Origin: Jeotgalicoccus saudimassiliensis
GTDB taxonomy: Bacteria; Bacillota; Bacilli; Staphylococcales; Salinicoccaceae
NCBI RefSeq assembly: GCF_000756715.1
Contig: NZ_CCSE01000001.1
Span: forward strand, 248,001-312,000
Direction: 5' to 3'
DNA length: 64,000 bases
The translations under genes were made by a program, and so were the position numbers. Of this stretch, positions 55,445 to 64,000 are shown in pieces (the stretch's first letter is position 1; each line of letters opens with the position of its first letter). A model generated the notes under the pieces. The model was not told the origin of the DNA. It was given only the letters and a program-made list of their open reading frames with translations, and did not search any database.

Positions 55445-55643
55445 AGTGTTCGTCGCCCGCATGCGTGTGGTCAGCTGACATTTTAGTCAATCCGTCAAGA
55501 ATGAAGATTGCTAATGTAATTGCAACAGCTAAAACAACACCGATCCAGAAATTAATCGGACCGCCTCCAGCAAGACTGTTTAGTATGAAGTTAACCATTT
55601 GAGTGAGCAGGAATGCCCAGAAAAATGTAACGAGATATCTCAT
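55443..55643 (-). CDS. YjzD family small membrane protein (DUF2929)
   Basis: A 66-residue protein with two helices (about 3-24 and 31-50) and a His/Asp/Glu-rich tail (SADHTHAGDEH). The beginning MRYLVTFFWAFLLTQMVNFIL is the DUF2929/YjzD family hallmark. Function unknown; the family often lies near fabH, and here fabH is about 6 kb away across the opp operon. GGAGGC precedes the start. Confidence 0.82.
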   Translation of the reverse strand: MRYLVTFFWAFLLTQMVNFILNSLAGGGPINFWIGVVLAVAITLAIFILDGLTKMSADHTHAGDEH

Positions 55644-55952
55644 GAGTGAGAAGCCTCCGATTTAACGTATTTTTATATATTCATTTTACATTAAAAAGTG
55701 TTCAAAGTATAGTACGAAAAAAATAATTACTGAAAACGCTTGCATTATTGAAAACGGTCTCATAAAATAAGAGTGCAAGTGATTATGCATAACTGCATAT
55801 TCATAAATAATATACAGAAGAGTTTGTAATTTTTAGACAATTCGTATTGCCTTTTTGACTGTGTCTTTATACAATAGAAAAACAAACGTTAGATTTTACA
55901 TAATTTGAAAAAGAGGAAAAGTTTTGACAAAGGGAAAGTTAAGGTGATTTAA
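55644..55952. promoter_or_regulatory. Divergent regulatory gap between yjzD and oppD, with a perfect cre site and the opp promoter
   Basis: Within this 309-bp gap, TGAAAACGCTTGCA (55731-55744) matches the cre consensus TGWAARCGYTWNCW at every position. TTGCCT (55847-55852), 17 bp, TACAAT (55870-55875) is a likely opp promoter, about 80 bp before oppD. The cre lies over 100 bp upstream of that promoter. Read leftward it overlaps a possible yjzD -35 region (TTTTCA, then TATACT), so either side could be the target of CcpA. Confidence 0.6.
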
Positions 55953-56999
55953 GTGGGAGAAGAGCTACTGAGCGTTAAAAATCTGACGACATCCTTTAAA
56001 ATCGACGGGAATTATTATCCCGCGGTTGACGGTGTATCACTCGATATTAAACCGAACGAAGTGGTGGCACTCGTAGGGGAGTCGGGTTCAGGTAAAAGTG
56101 CAACGGCGTTTTCATTAATGAAACTGCACCGTAAAGCACGTATCGAGGGGCAGGTTAATTTTGAAGGAAGGGACCTCCTTAAATATAATGAAAAAAAGAT
56201 GAATAATATTCGGGGCGGGGAAATGGCGATGATTTTCCAGGATCCGATGACTGCGTTGAATCCGCTGATGAAAATAAAGCATCAGATTATGGAAACGCTG
56301 AAAATACATAAGACGAAAGCTAAAAGTGAAAGGGAAAGCTATGCGATTGAACTTCTGTCGAGAGTAGGTATTCCAAACCCGGAACGTGTCGGTGAAGCGT
56401 TCCCTCATGAGTTGTCAGGAGGAATGAGACAGCGTGTTGTTATCGCGATTGCGATTGCCAACAGACCGCGTCTGTTAATCGCAGATGAACCGACAACGGC
56501 ACTGGATGTAACAATCCAGGCACAGATTCTTGATTTAATCAGAGAACTGCAGGAAGACCTGAACTCGGGTGTACTTCTCATTACACACGACCTCGGAGTC
56601 GTAGCTGAAATGGCTGACCGTGTTGCAGTTATGTACGCAGGACAGATTGTGGAAATTGCTCCGGTAAGAGAACTGTTCAAAAATCCGAAGCACCCGTACA
56701 CAAGATCATTGCTGAACTCTCTGCCGAACGAAGATCAGCACGGCAGTAAACTTCATGTTATCGAAGGGGTAGTGCCTGCACTGAATAAAATGGAACGTGA
56801 ATCATGCCGATTCGCTCCGCGTATTCCGTGGATTCCGGCTGAAGCTCATGAGCATAATCCGGAACTTCGCGAAATTTCCCCGGGGCACCACGTCCGCTGT
56901 ACGTGCTACAAAGATTTCTACTTAAAATCAGATTCTGATACAGGAATACAAGTAGAACAGGCACAAATGGAAAACGCCGAAGAAGAGGTGACGGAATGA
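55953..56999 (+). CDS. oppD: Oligopeptide ABC transporter ATP-binding protein OppD
   Basis: A 348-residue ATPase of the peptide importer. Walker A is [11 protein letters not shown], the signature is [14 protein letters not shown], Walker B is [14 protein letters not shown] and the switch is LLITHD. The C-terminal oligopeptide/dipeptide region includes [15 protein letters not shown] and a cluster of cysteines ([18 protein letters not shown]) in the place where the family carries an Fe-S-like motif. An acidic tail ([10 protein letters not shown]) follows. Translation starts at GTG behind AAGGTG. It is the first gene of oppDFBCA. Confidence 0.92.
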   Translation: MGEELLSVKNLTTSFKIDGNYYPAVDGVSLDIKPNEVVALVGESGSGKSATAFSLMKLHRKARIEGQVNFEGRDLLKYNEKKMNNIRGGEMAMIFQDPMTALNPLMKIKHQIMETLKIHKTKAKSERESYAIELLSRVGIPNPERVGEAFPHELSGGMRQRVVIAIAIANRPRLLIADEPTTALDVTIQAQILDLIRELQEDLNSGVLLITHDLGVVAEMADRVAVMYAGQIVEIAPVRELFKNPKHPYTRSLLNSLPNEDQHGSKLHVIEGVVPALNKMERESCRFAPRIPWIPAEAHEHNPELREISPGHHVRCTCYKDFYLKSDSDTGIQVEQAQMENAEEEVTE

Positions 57000-57928
57000 G
57001 CAATTTACTCGAAGTCAAAGATTTAAAAGTGTATTACCCGATCAAAGGGGGATTCTTCAATACAGTTAAAGACCATGTTAAAGCAGTAGACGGTGTGTCA
57101 CTGAACATACCTCAGGGGACTACTTACGGTCTTGTAGGGGAATCGGGATCAGGTAAAACAACTACCGGTAAAGCAGTTATCGGTCTGAACCATATAACAG
57201 AGGGAGAAATACTTTTCGACGGCAAGCCGATTAGCGGCAGCGGAAAGTCGGTTGAAAACAGCCAGGAAATACAAATGATTTTTCAGGATCCATATTCATC
57301 ACTGAACGTGCGTAAACGAGTTTTTGATATCGTCAGCGAGCCGATCAGAAACTACCATAAGCGTACGAAAGATGAACTGATTGCCGAAGTTTTAGGTCTG
57401 CTTCAGAAAGTCGGCCTTCCACCGGGTTCTCTTTACAAATATCCGCATGAATTTTCGGGCGGTCAGAGACAGAGAATTGGTGTAGCAAGAGCGATTGCCC
57501 TGAATCCAAAACTGATTATTGCAGATGAGCCAGTATCGGCACTGGACGTATCGGTTCAGGCGCAGGTGCTTAACTTTATGCAGGAGATTCAAGAAGAAAT
57601 GGATTTAACGATGCTGTTTATCGCACATGACCTCGGTGTAGTCCGTCACATGTGCCAGCATATCGGAATTATGTATCAGGGCCGCCTCGTCGAAGAGGGG
57701 ACAGCGGAAGAAATTTTTAATAATCCGCAGCATCTCTACACGAAACGTCTGATTGCGGCAATTCCAGATACAAATGTTGATAAAATTGATGAAAATCTTC
57801 ACATCCGCCAGTCGGTTAAAGAAGAGTACGATCAGCATTTTCACGAATATTTAGATGAAGACGGCAGAGCATTGCCGCTGATTAACATATCGGCGACACA
57901 TAAAGCAGCATTGCCGGCAAAGGGGTGA
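56996..57928 (+). CDS. oppF: Oligopeptide ABC transporter ATP-binding protein OppF
   Basis: A 310-residue ATPase that pairs with OppD. Walker A is GESGSGKTTTGKA, the signature is FSGGQRQRIGVARA, Walker B is LIIADEPVSALDVS and the switch is LFIAHD. NPQHLYTKRLIAAIP marks the oligopeptide subfamily. It shares ATGA with oppD and ends 8 bp before oppB. Confidence 0.92.
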   Translation: MSNLLEVKDLKVYYPIKGGFFNTVKDHVKAVDGVSLNIPQGTTYGLVGESGSGKTTTGKAVIGLNHITEGEILFDGKPISGSGKSVENSQEIQMIFQDPYSSLNVRKRVFDIVSEPIRNYHKRTKDELIAEVLGLLQKVGLPPGSLYKYPHEFSGGQRQRIGVARAIALNPKLIIADEPVSALDVSVQAQVLNFMQEIQEEMDLTMLFIAHDLGVVRHMCQHIGIMYQGRLVEEGTAEEIFNNPQHLYTKRLIAAIPDTNVDKIDENLHIRQSVKEEYDQHFHEYLDEDGRALPLINISATHKAALPAKG

Positions 57929-57936
57929 AGAGCTGA

Positions 57937-58899
57937 ATGTTAAAATTTACTATTAGACGTCTGATTATATCGTTTCCGCAAATTATTTTACTGAGTATTT
58001 TAATATTCTTCCTGGGTTCTTTAATGCCGGGGGATGCACTGAGCGGTCTGATTGACCCGACGGTGCCTATTGAACAGATTGAACGTCTGCGCGAACAGAT
58101 GGGATTAAATAATCCATGGTATATCCAGTACAGAGACTGGATGTTCTCAATGCTCCAGGGAGACTTCGGTCACTCGTTCTTTAAACAGCAGCCGGTACTC
58201 GATGTAATCGGGGACAGAATGCTGAATACTGTATGGCTGTCATTATTCTCGGCAGTATTAATTTACTTAATCGGTATTCCACTTGGCCTTGTGTCAGGAC
58301 GCTGGAATGACTCACCGCTCGACAGCATTATTACAGGATACACATACTTAGGTTTCGCAACACCGACTTTCATCTTTGGTTTAGTTGTTCTTTTACTGTT
58401 CGGTTATACACTTGGCTGGCTGCCTACCGGTGGATCTGTCGGGGCAGGTATAACTCCGGGAACACTGGAATATGTCATCAGTAAGATACAGCACCTTGTC
58501 CTGCCGAGCTTCTCGATTGCCTTAATCGGACTGGTAGGAACAGTTCAGTACTTACGAAGCGGTATTATCGAAACAAAACAAAAAGACTTCATTACTTTAG
58601 CGCGTGCTAAAGGGGTGTCGGAAGGTAAAGTATATACAAAACACGTTTTCAGAAACTCAATTTTACCAATTGCAGCATTTTTCGGTTATGAAATTACTGC
58701 ATTACTTGCCGGCTCACTGTTTATTGAACAGATATACGGTTATCCGGGAATGGGACGACTGTTCCTTGAATCAATTTCAATCCGTGACTTCTCGGTAGCG
58801 AACGTACTTATTCTCATGTACGGCATGCTCGCGATAATCGGTACGTTACTGTCGGATATTATTTTAAGTATTGTGGATCCTCGTATCCGCATTAAGTAA
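57937..58899 (+). CDS. oppB: Oligopeptide ABC transporter permease OppB
   Basis: A 320-residue permease with six helices. The N-terminal helix is followed by the extracytoplasmic loop with LREQMGLNNPWYIQYRDWM. The ATPase-contacting EAA-type loop is DFITLARAKGVSEGKVYTKHVFRNSILP. FIEQIYGYPGMGRLFLESI is also typical of the family. GGTGAAGAG precedes the start. Confidence 0.92.
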   Translation: MLKFTIRRLIISFPQIILLSILIFFLGSLMPGDALSGLIDPTVPIEQIERLREQMGLNNPWYIQYRDWMFSMLQGDFGHSFFKQQPVLDVIGDRMLNTVWLSLFSAVLIYLIGIPLGLVSGRWNDSPLDSIITGYTYLGFATPTFIFGLVVLLLFGYTLGWLPTGGSVGAGITPGTLEYVISKIQHLVLPSFSIALIGLVGTVQYLRSGIIETKQKDFITLARAKGVSEGKVYTKHVFRNSILPIAAFFGYEITALLAGSLFIEQIYGYPGMGRLFLESISIRDFSVANVLILMYGMLAIIGTLLSDIILSIVDPRIRIK

Positions 58900-58912
58900 G
58901 GAGGGGTGTATA

Positions 58913-60001
58913 TTGGCTAACGAAAGAGAAGAAAAAAGCAGAATCAATGACAACGAAAATAATACGTATAAGTATAATGAAACATCGGAAAATAAAGAAC
59001 ACACCCCGCCTGAAAAGGGCGACGGGTTTTCACTGAAAGACAATGACAAGAGTGAATCAAAAGAACTGGACATGAGCGTTAAAGCGGATTTACCGCACGG
59101 CGCGACAGGGCACGGTGCGCTGGATATGAAAAATCTTCCGCGCTCGAAGCCGGGCTGGAAAATTATATTTGAAGAACTGATCAGCGACAAACTGGCACTG
59201 TTCTCACTTATACTTTTAATTATTATTACATCTTATGTATTTGGACTGACTATGTTCCTTAACCAGGCGGCAATCGTTAAAGTCGATTTATTCTCGATTA
59301 ACCAGCCGCCGAACGATGATTTCAGACTCGGTACCGACTACGGCGGCCGTGATATATTCGGTCAGCTGATTATCGGAACGAGAAACTCGCTTGCTATCGG
59401 TTTCCTCGTTACAGCAATCAGTGTCGGTTTCGGTGTTGTTTACGGGATTGTGTCAGGATATTTCGGCGGACATATTGATAACGCGATGATGCGTATTGTT
59501 GACTTCTTTATGGTACTTCCATTCCTGATGATTGTTGTAGTATTCGTAACAATCGTTCCGTCATACGACATCTGGACATTCTCACTGATTATGGCAGCAT
59601 TCCTGTGGACAGGGACTGCAAGACTGATTCGTTCAGTGGCAATGCAGGAGAAAGAACTTGATTACATTAATGCATCTAAGACACTCGGCAGTTCGCATAT
59701 TAAAATAATCTTTAAGCAGCTGATGCCGAACCTTGTCGGACTGATAATCGTTAACGCTACACTGTCACTTGCAGCGAACATCGGAATTGAGTCCGGACTG
59801 TCGTTCATCGGTTTCGGTTTCCCTGAGAGTACTCCTTCACTGGGTACGCTGATGGCATACGCTATTCAGACTCAGACACTGCAAAACAGATGGTGGATCT
59901 GGGCACCTGCTGCGATACTGATTTTAGTATTAATGCTGTGTGTAAGAAACATCGGGGAAGCATTCAGACGTGCAGGGGATGCCCGTCAGAGAAATGCATA
60001 A
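58913..60001 (+). CDS. oppC: Oligopeptide ABC transporter permease OppC with a long hydrophilic N-terminus
   Basis: A 362-residue permease. The first helix begins near residue 95 (LALFSLILLIIITSYVFGLTMF), preceded by a very polar Glu/Lys/Asn/Asp-rich stretch longer than in most OppC proteins. The core has DYGGRDIFGQLIIGTRNSL, the EAA-type loop EKELDYINASKTLGSSHIKIIFKQLMPN and the IESGLSFIGFGFPESTPSLG segment. TTG 58913 follows AAGGAGGGG; the frame extends 14 codons upstream over the end of oppB. Confidence 0.9.
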   Translation: MANEREEKSRINDNENNTYKYNETSENKEHTPPEKGDGFSLKDNDKSESKELDMSVKADLPHGATGHGALDMKNLPRSKPGWKIIFEELISDKLALFSLILLIIITSYVFGLTMFLNQAAIVKVDLFSINQPPNDDFRLGTDYGGRDIFGQLIIGTRNSLAIGFLVTAISVGFGVVYGIVSGYFGGHIDNAMMRIVDFFMVLPFLMIVVVFVTIVPSYDIWTFSLIMAAFLWTGTARLIRSVAMQEKELDYINASKTLGSSHIKIIFKQLMPNLVGLIIVNATLSLAANIGIESGLSFIGFGFPESTPSLGTLMAYAIQTQTLQNRWWIWAPAAILILVLMLCVRNIGEAFRRAGDARQRNA

Positions 60002-60031
60002 AATTGATAACACAATTTTCTAAAAATTTAA

Positions 60032-60059
60032 TTGAAATAATGCATAACTATGCTATTAT
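60032..60059 (+). promoter_or_regulatory. Internal promoter before oppA
   Basis: TTGAAA (60032-60037), a 16-bp spacer and TATTAT (60054-60059) with the TG of an extended -10 just before. It would allow extra transcription of the binding protein. Downstream, AAAGTTC (60113-60119) and GAACTTT (60128-60134) can form a small hairpin in the leader. Confidence 0.6.
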
Positions 60060-60174
60060 GAATATTAAGAAAACTTTACAAACATATTTTGGAAGAAGTT
60101 CAATTTGGTACTAAAGTTCGGTTAGCTGAACTTTGTATATATATCAAGCAGTAAAAAACAAAGGAGGAAATAAA

Positions 60175-62016
60175 ATGACTAAAATTTCTTGGTCGAGGTT
60201 TTTATTCCTCATGACGCTGGCATTAGTATTAGCGCTGGCAGCATGTGGGGGAGATTCTTCAGAAGAAGATACATCTTCGGATGATGCTTCATCAGAAGAG
60301 TCTGGTGACGAAGAGTCGGCAGATGAAGGTGATTCTGCTTCAGGCGATGTCTACAACTACGAAGACTTCGCTAAAACAGTATCTAATACAGGAGAACCAT
60401 CAGGTGAAGGAACTTTAAACATTGGTTATTCATCAGATACTCCATTTGAAGGTACGCTGAACTGGGCATTCTATCAAGGGGCTCCGGATGCAGATATGAT
60501 GGCTCACTTTGATGAGGCAGTTCTTGCAATGGATGCAGATTTCCAGTATACAAATGAAGGTGCTGTACAGTACGAAATGAACGAAGAAGACAACACAGTT
60601 ACGTTCACAGTACGCGACGGCGTTAAATGGCACGATGGCGAGCCATTAAAGATCCAGGATTACGTTTCTTCATATGAAATCATTGGACACCCGGATTACG
60701 ACGGTGTGCGTGGTTCAACTGACGGCTTTACATTAATCGAAGGTTACGAAGAGTATAGAAACGGCGAAGCTGATTCTATCTCAGGTATCGAAATCGTCGA
60801 CGAAAAAACAGCTGTATTTACTTATACTGAACTTGCTCCATCATTAACAGCGGGCGGGTTCTGGTCATATGCATTCCCGACTCACCACTATGAGGGAATG
60901 GAAGTTTCAGAAATGGCAGCAGCTCCGCAAACTCGCGAAAACCCGATCGGTATCGGGCCGTACAAAGTTGATTCAATCGTTTCTGGTGAATCAATCACTA
61001 TGTCTAAATTCGAAGACTACTGGCGCGGTGAGCCGGGTCTTTCAGAAGTTACAGTACGCGTAATCGCTCCATCTTCAATTGCAAGTGCAGTTGAATCAGG
61101 AGATGTCGATATCGCTAAGAGCTTCCCGACTGACCAGTATCCGGATGTTGCAGATATGGAAGGTGTGGAATGGTTAGCTAACATCGATGGTGCATACACT
61201 TATATCGGTTTCAAACTTGGTTCATGGGATGCTGAAGCAGGTAAAGTAGACTACAAACCGGAAGAAATGAAGATGGGTGACGTTGAACTTCGCCGTGCTA
61301 TGTGGCACGCAATTGACAACGATGCTATCGGAGAGCGTTTCTACAACGGACTTCGCTGGAAAGCAACTTCATTAATTACTCCTTACCATGCTAACTGGCA
61401 TGAGGAAGTAGATGTTCCGGCTTACGATCCTGAAGAAGCAAACCGTATTCTTGACGAAGCTGGATACGAAGACGTTGACGGCGACGGCATGAGAGAAGAC
61501 AAAGAAGGCGAACCGTTATCAATTAACTTCGCATCTATGTCAGGTGGAGACATTGCTGAACCATTAGCAAACTACTACATCCAGTCTTGGAGAGATATCG
61601 GCTTAAACGTTGAATTAACTAATGGTCGTCTGATCGAGTTTAACACGTTCTACGACATGGTTGAAAACGACGATCCTGAAATCGATATTTACCAGGGTGC
61701 ATGGGGTGTTGGTTCTGACGTAGACCCATCAGGTCTTTACGGCGAGGATGCTCCATTTAACTACACTCGTTACGCATCTGAAGAAAACACTGACTTATTA
61801 ACTAAAGGTAACTCACAGGAAGCACTTGATGTTGAGTACAGAAAAGATATCTACAACCAGTGGTCTGAACTTATGGCTGAAGAAATCCCTGTAATTCCAA
61901 CTCTATACCGTGCATTCGTTACACCTGTAAACGAACGAGTAATCAACTACTCTGAAGATTACGAGTGGAATGAAGATCTGTTATGGTACCGCGTTGGTGT
62001 TGAAGACGCAGAATAA
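60175..62016 (+). CDS. oppA: Oligopeptide-binding lipoprotein OppA
   Basis: A 613-residue lipoprotein that captures peptides outside the membrane for OppBCDF. The signal ends in LALAAC, with lipidation on about C24. Then comes a Ser/Asp/Glu-only linker of about 45 residues. The SBP family 5 domain includes VTFTVRDGVKWHDGEPL, ENPIGIGPYKVD and LRRAMWHAIDNDAI. The protein is strikingly acidic, as in salt-tolerant relatives. ATG 60175 follows AAGGAGG; the frame runs 14 codons further upstream without a ribosome site. A terminator follows. Confidence 0.93.
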   Translation: MTKISWSRFLFLMTLALVLALAACGGDSSEEDTSSDDASSEESGDEESADEGDSASGDVYNYEDFAKTVSNTGEPSGEGTLNIGYSSDTPFEGTLNWAFYQGAPDADMMAHFDEAVLAMDADFQYTNEGAVQYEMNEEDNTVTFTVRDGVKWHDGEPLKIQDYVSSYEIIGHPDYDGVRGSTDGFTLIEGYEEYRNGEADSISGIEIVDEKTAVFTYTELAPSLTAGGFWSYAFPTHHYEGMEVSEMAAAPQTRENPIGIGPYKVDSIVSGESITMSKFEDYWRGEPGLSEVTVRVIAPSSIASAVESGDVDIAKSFPTDQYPDVADMEGVEWLANIDGAYTYIGFKLGSWDAEAGKVDYKPEEMKMGDVELRRAMWHAIDNDAIGERFYNGLRWKATSLITPYHANWHEEVDVPAYDPEEANRILDEAGYEDVDGDGMREDKEGEPLSINFASMSGGDIAEPLANYYIQSWRDIGLNVELTNGRLIEFNTFYDMVENDDPEIDIYQGAWGVGSDVDPSGLYGEDAPFNYTRYASEENTDLLTKGNSQEALDVEYRKDIYNQWSELMAEEIPVIPTLYRAFVTPVNERVINYSEDYEWNEDLLWYRVGVEDAE

Positions 62017-62031
62017 TAGTCTTAACAGACA

Positions 62032-62065
62032 GGAACCGGAGACAATTTGTCTCCGGTTCTTTTTA
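62032..62065 (+). terminator. Terminator after oppA
   Basis: GAACCGGAGACA and TGTCTCCGGTTC pair across a short loop and are followed by five T. Confidence 0.9.
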
Positions 62066-62120
62066 TGTTTATCGATTCAGGGCTTTGTTTTTAATTGAAC
62101 AAAACATCGAATTATGATAA

Positions 62121-62141
62121 ATTAGTACCTAGTAATATAAT
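62121..62141 (+). promoter_or_regulatory. FapR-type operator and -10 element of fabH
   Basis: ATTAGTACCTAGTAATATAA resembles the FapR operator (core TTAGTACCTAGT) found before fatty-acid genes in Bacillota. TATAAT (62136-62141) within its right part could be the -10; the -35 is unclear. FapR is released by malonyl-CoA, so fabH-fabF would rise when the precursor accumulates. Confidence 0.72.
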
Positions 62142-62163
62142 GAGACTATAAGGTGTGATAAGC

Positions 62164-63120
62164 ATGACAAATGTAGGGATTCTCGGCATTGGTTCATATG
62201 CACCAGAAAAAGTATTTACGAATTTTGACTTCGAAAAAATTCTCGATACTTCTGATGAATGGATTAGAGAAATGACAGGTATAGAGGAACGACGTTTCGC
62301 TGAGGATATGGAAACGAGCGATATGGCGTTTTACGCAGCAGAAGAAGCGATCAAAAACTCAGGTGTGGCGAAAGAGGATATTGATTTCGTCATTGTCGCT
62401 ACATCAACCGGAGAACACAAATTTCCGTCTGTGGCGAATATGATACAGGACCGTCTTGGTCTGAACAACATCCCGTCGGTGGATCAGCTGGCAGCATGTT
62501 CAGGATTTATTTACGGCCTGGCAACTGCAGAAATGTTCGTTAAATCAGGCAACTACAAAAATATACTTGTAGTCGGTGTAGATAAGCTGACAGAGATTAC
62601 AGACTTCAAAGACCGTTCGACAGCAGTGCTGTTTGGTGACGGGGCAGGCGCTGTAGTTGTCGGTGAAGTTGAGGAAGGCTTCGGTATTAAATCATTTGAA
62701 CTCGGCAGTAAAGGTTCCGGCGGCAAATATTTATACGGTGACAGAGAAGAAGGTTACATTCGTATGAACGGCCGTGAAGTATTCAAATTTGCAGTCAGAC
62801 AAATGGGTGAATCAAGTGTTGCAGTGACAGAAAAGGCAGGACTTGCCAAAGAAGACATCGATATGTTGATTCCACATCAGGCAAATATTAGAATAATGAA
62901 TGCGGCGAGAGAACGTATGGGGCTTCCATATGATAAAATGAGTGTAACTGTCAATAAATATGGAAACACTTCGGCGGCATCAATTCCGCTCAGTATAGAT
63001 TATGAAGTGAAAAGAAACCGCATTAAACCGGGAGACAATATTGTTCTCGTCGGATTTGGCGGCGGTTTAACATGGGGCGCAGTTTGTTTAACTTGGGGTA
63101 CTAAGAAGGAGGACTCTTAA
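62164..63120 (+). CDS. fabH: Beta-ketoacyl-ACP synthase III
   Basis: A 318-residue condensing enzyme that starts fatty-acid synthesis from acyl-CoA and malonyl-ACP. The catalytic triad is C112 in [12 protein letters not shown], the histidine in [11 protein letters not shown] and the asparagine in [13 protein letters not shown]. In branched-chain Bacillota the primer is usually an isobutyryl- or methylbutyryl-CoA. ATG 62164 follows AAGGTG; a GTG three codons earlier overlaps that site. The stop shares a base with the fabF start (TAATG). Confidence 0.94.
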   Translation: MTNVGILGIGSYAPEKVFTNFDFEKILDTSDEWIREMTGIEERRFAEDMETSDMAFYAAEEAIKNSGVAKEDIDFVIVATSTGEHKFPSVANMIQDRLGLNNIPSVDQLAACSGFIYGLATAEMFVKSGNYKNILVVGVDKLTEITDFKDRSTAVLFGDGAGAVVVGEVEEGFGIKSFELGSKGSGGKYLYGDREEGYIRMNGREVFKFAVRQMGESSVAVTEKAGLAKEDIDMLIPHQANIRIMNAARERMGLPYDKMSVTVNKYGNTSAASIPLSIDYEVKRNRIKPGDNIVLVGFGGGLTWGAVCLTWGTKKEDS

Positions 63121-64000
63121 TGACTAGAAGGAGAGTTGTAATTACCGGTGCAGGGGCAGTGACACCGATTGGTAATACAGCAAAGGAAACGTGGCAGAAT
63201 GCATTAGCGGGTAAAAATGGTATTGCAGAAATTACAAACATCGATACGGAACAGTTTAATGTTCATATCGGAGGAGAAGTAAAAAACTTAAATATAGAAG
63301 ACTTTATCGATAAAAAAGAAGCACGCAGAATGGATAAATTTACACAGTTTGCCGTTATTGCTGCAGATGAAGCGGTCAGAGATTCAGGGCTTGAAATTAA
63401 CGACAGCAATGCTGATCGTGTCGGCGTATGGATCGGTTCGGGAATCGGCGGTATCCAGTCGCTTGAAGACGGGTTTATCGCGCTGACAACTAAAGGGCCC
63501 AGACGTGTAAGTCCATTCTTCGTTCCGATGATGATTCCGGACATGGCGAGCGGCCAGGTATCAATCCGTGAAGGTGCAAAAGGACCAAACGGTGCGACGG
63601 TAACAGCATGTGCGACGGGGACAAACTCAATCGGTGATGCATTCAAAATTATCGAACGCGGTCAGGCGGATGCAATGATTACAGGCGGAAGCGAAGCACC
63701 GATTACGAATATGGGTGTTGCAGGATTCCAGGCAAACAGAGCATTATCAAGCTCGAATGACCCGAATTATGCATCGCGTCCATTCTCTGCAGACAGAGAC
63801 GGGTTCGTTATGGCAGAAGGCGCAGGCGTACTTGTGATTGAAGAACTTGAACATGCAAAAGCACGCGGTGCACAGATTTACGCTGAGATTGTAGGGTACG
63901 GCTCGACAGGAGACGCACATCACATTACAGCCCCGGCACCAAACGGTGAAGGCGGCGCACGTGCAATGTCGGAGGCACTGAAAGACGCAGGAATTAACCC
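63120..64000 (+). CDS. fabF: Beta-ketoacyl-ACP synthase II, 3' end beyond window
   Basis: The first 293 codons of the elongating condensing enzyme. [17 protein letters not shown] opens the protein. The active-site cysteine is C164 in [14 protein letters not shown], and [10 protein letters not shown] and [17 protein letters not shown] follow. The first catalytic histidine would be the second His of [13 protein letters not shown] or lie just beyond; the last is outside the window. AAGGAGG lies inside the end of fabH, and the two genes are translationally coupled. Confidence 0.93.
   Translation, partial: MTRRRVVITGAGAVTPIGNTAKETWQNALAGKNGIAEITNIDTEQFNVHIGGEVKNLNIEDFIDKKEARRMDKFTQFAVIAADEAVRDSGLEINDSNADRVGVWIGSGIGGIQSLEDGFIALTTKGPRRVSPFFVPMMIPDMASGQVSIREGAKGPNGATVTACATGTNSIGDAFKIIERGQADAMITGGSEAPITNMGVAGFQANRALSSSNDPNYASRPFSADRDGFVMAEGAGVLVIEELEHAKARGAQIYAEIVGYGSTGDAHHITAPAPNGEGGARAMSEALKDAGIN

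Overview
The window reads as a continuous piece of chromosome from a low-to-moderate G+C member of the Bacillota. Gene order and protein sequences point to the family Staphylococcaceae, probably a genus outside Staphylococcus such as Jeotgalicoccus, Salinicoccus or Nosocomiicoccus. This is an inference from synteny and recognised protein sequences; no search was run. Supporting signs are the mnhABCDEFG antiporter operon, the ndh/pepA block, rocD-gudB, spsB-addB-addA, the amylase-like gene beside coenzyme A disulfide reductase, clpB, and opp next to fabH-fabF. These are neighbours in Staphylococcus too. Other blocks (yunF-yunE-yunD, yutD-yutE-yutF, yutI-yuzB-yutM-ndh-yuiB-pepA) follow Bacillus order. 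No mobile element, phage gene, CRISPR array, rRNA or tRNA gene was seen.

Layout. 1-7000: a sugar/H+ symporter cut by the window edge, then a leftward cluster of a FetAB-like metal exporter and an EamA transporter, then the rightward trio DUF72, TSUP exporter and YunD-like phosphoesterase. 6900-11100: a lysine riboswitch with its terminator in front of an NhaC-family transporter, then yutD, yutE and yutF, then bioY behind a likely BirA operator that is also the upstream terminator. 11100-15750: iron-sulfur carriers (NifU-like, IscA-like), YuzB, type II NADH dehydrogenase, YuiB, leucyl aminopeptidase and a hotdog thioesterase. 16100-22000: the leftward seven-gene Mnh Na+/H+ antiporter operon. 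22000-26600: ppiB, a small membrane protein, an S1-domain protein, rocD and gudB. 26840-31900: two T-box leaders in tandem in front of trpDCFBA, which has no trpE or trpG here. 32000-44250: TVP38-like protein, spsB, addBA, a DUF418-like protein, FAH hydrolase, YisL and an anchored amylase-like protein that lacks catalytic residues. 45000-52100: cdr and degV (leftward), a Cof phosphatase, a MIP18/SufT-like protein, uppP, and clpB behind a perfect CtsR box. 52100-60000: glpD, glpK and yjzD (leftward), then oppDFBCA. 62000-64000: fabH behind a FapR-type operator, and the start of fabF.

The feature that ordinary annotation would miss is a set of three intergenic tandem-repeat arrays (15785-16104, 26632-26826, 44332-44937). 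Each lies just past a gene terminator. Their sequences differ, but all three repeat with exactly the same 41-bp period and every unit carries a short inverted repeat around a loop of about 7 nt. Other points worth attention are the second trp T-box, whose specifier and discriminator bases look more like leucine than tryptophan, the shared BirA-operator/terminator, and the amylase-like pseudoenzyme.

Physiology suggested by the genes: an aerobic, salt-coping heterotroph. It has a multisubunit Na+/H+ antiporter and NDH-2, uses peptides (Opp, PepA), glycerol, and arginine/ornithine/glutamate, imports biotin, and makes at least the later steps of tryptophan.
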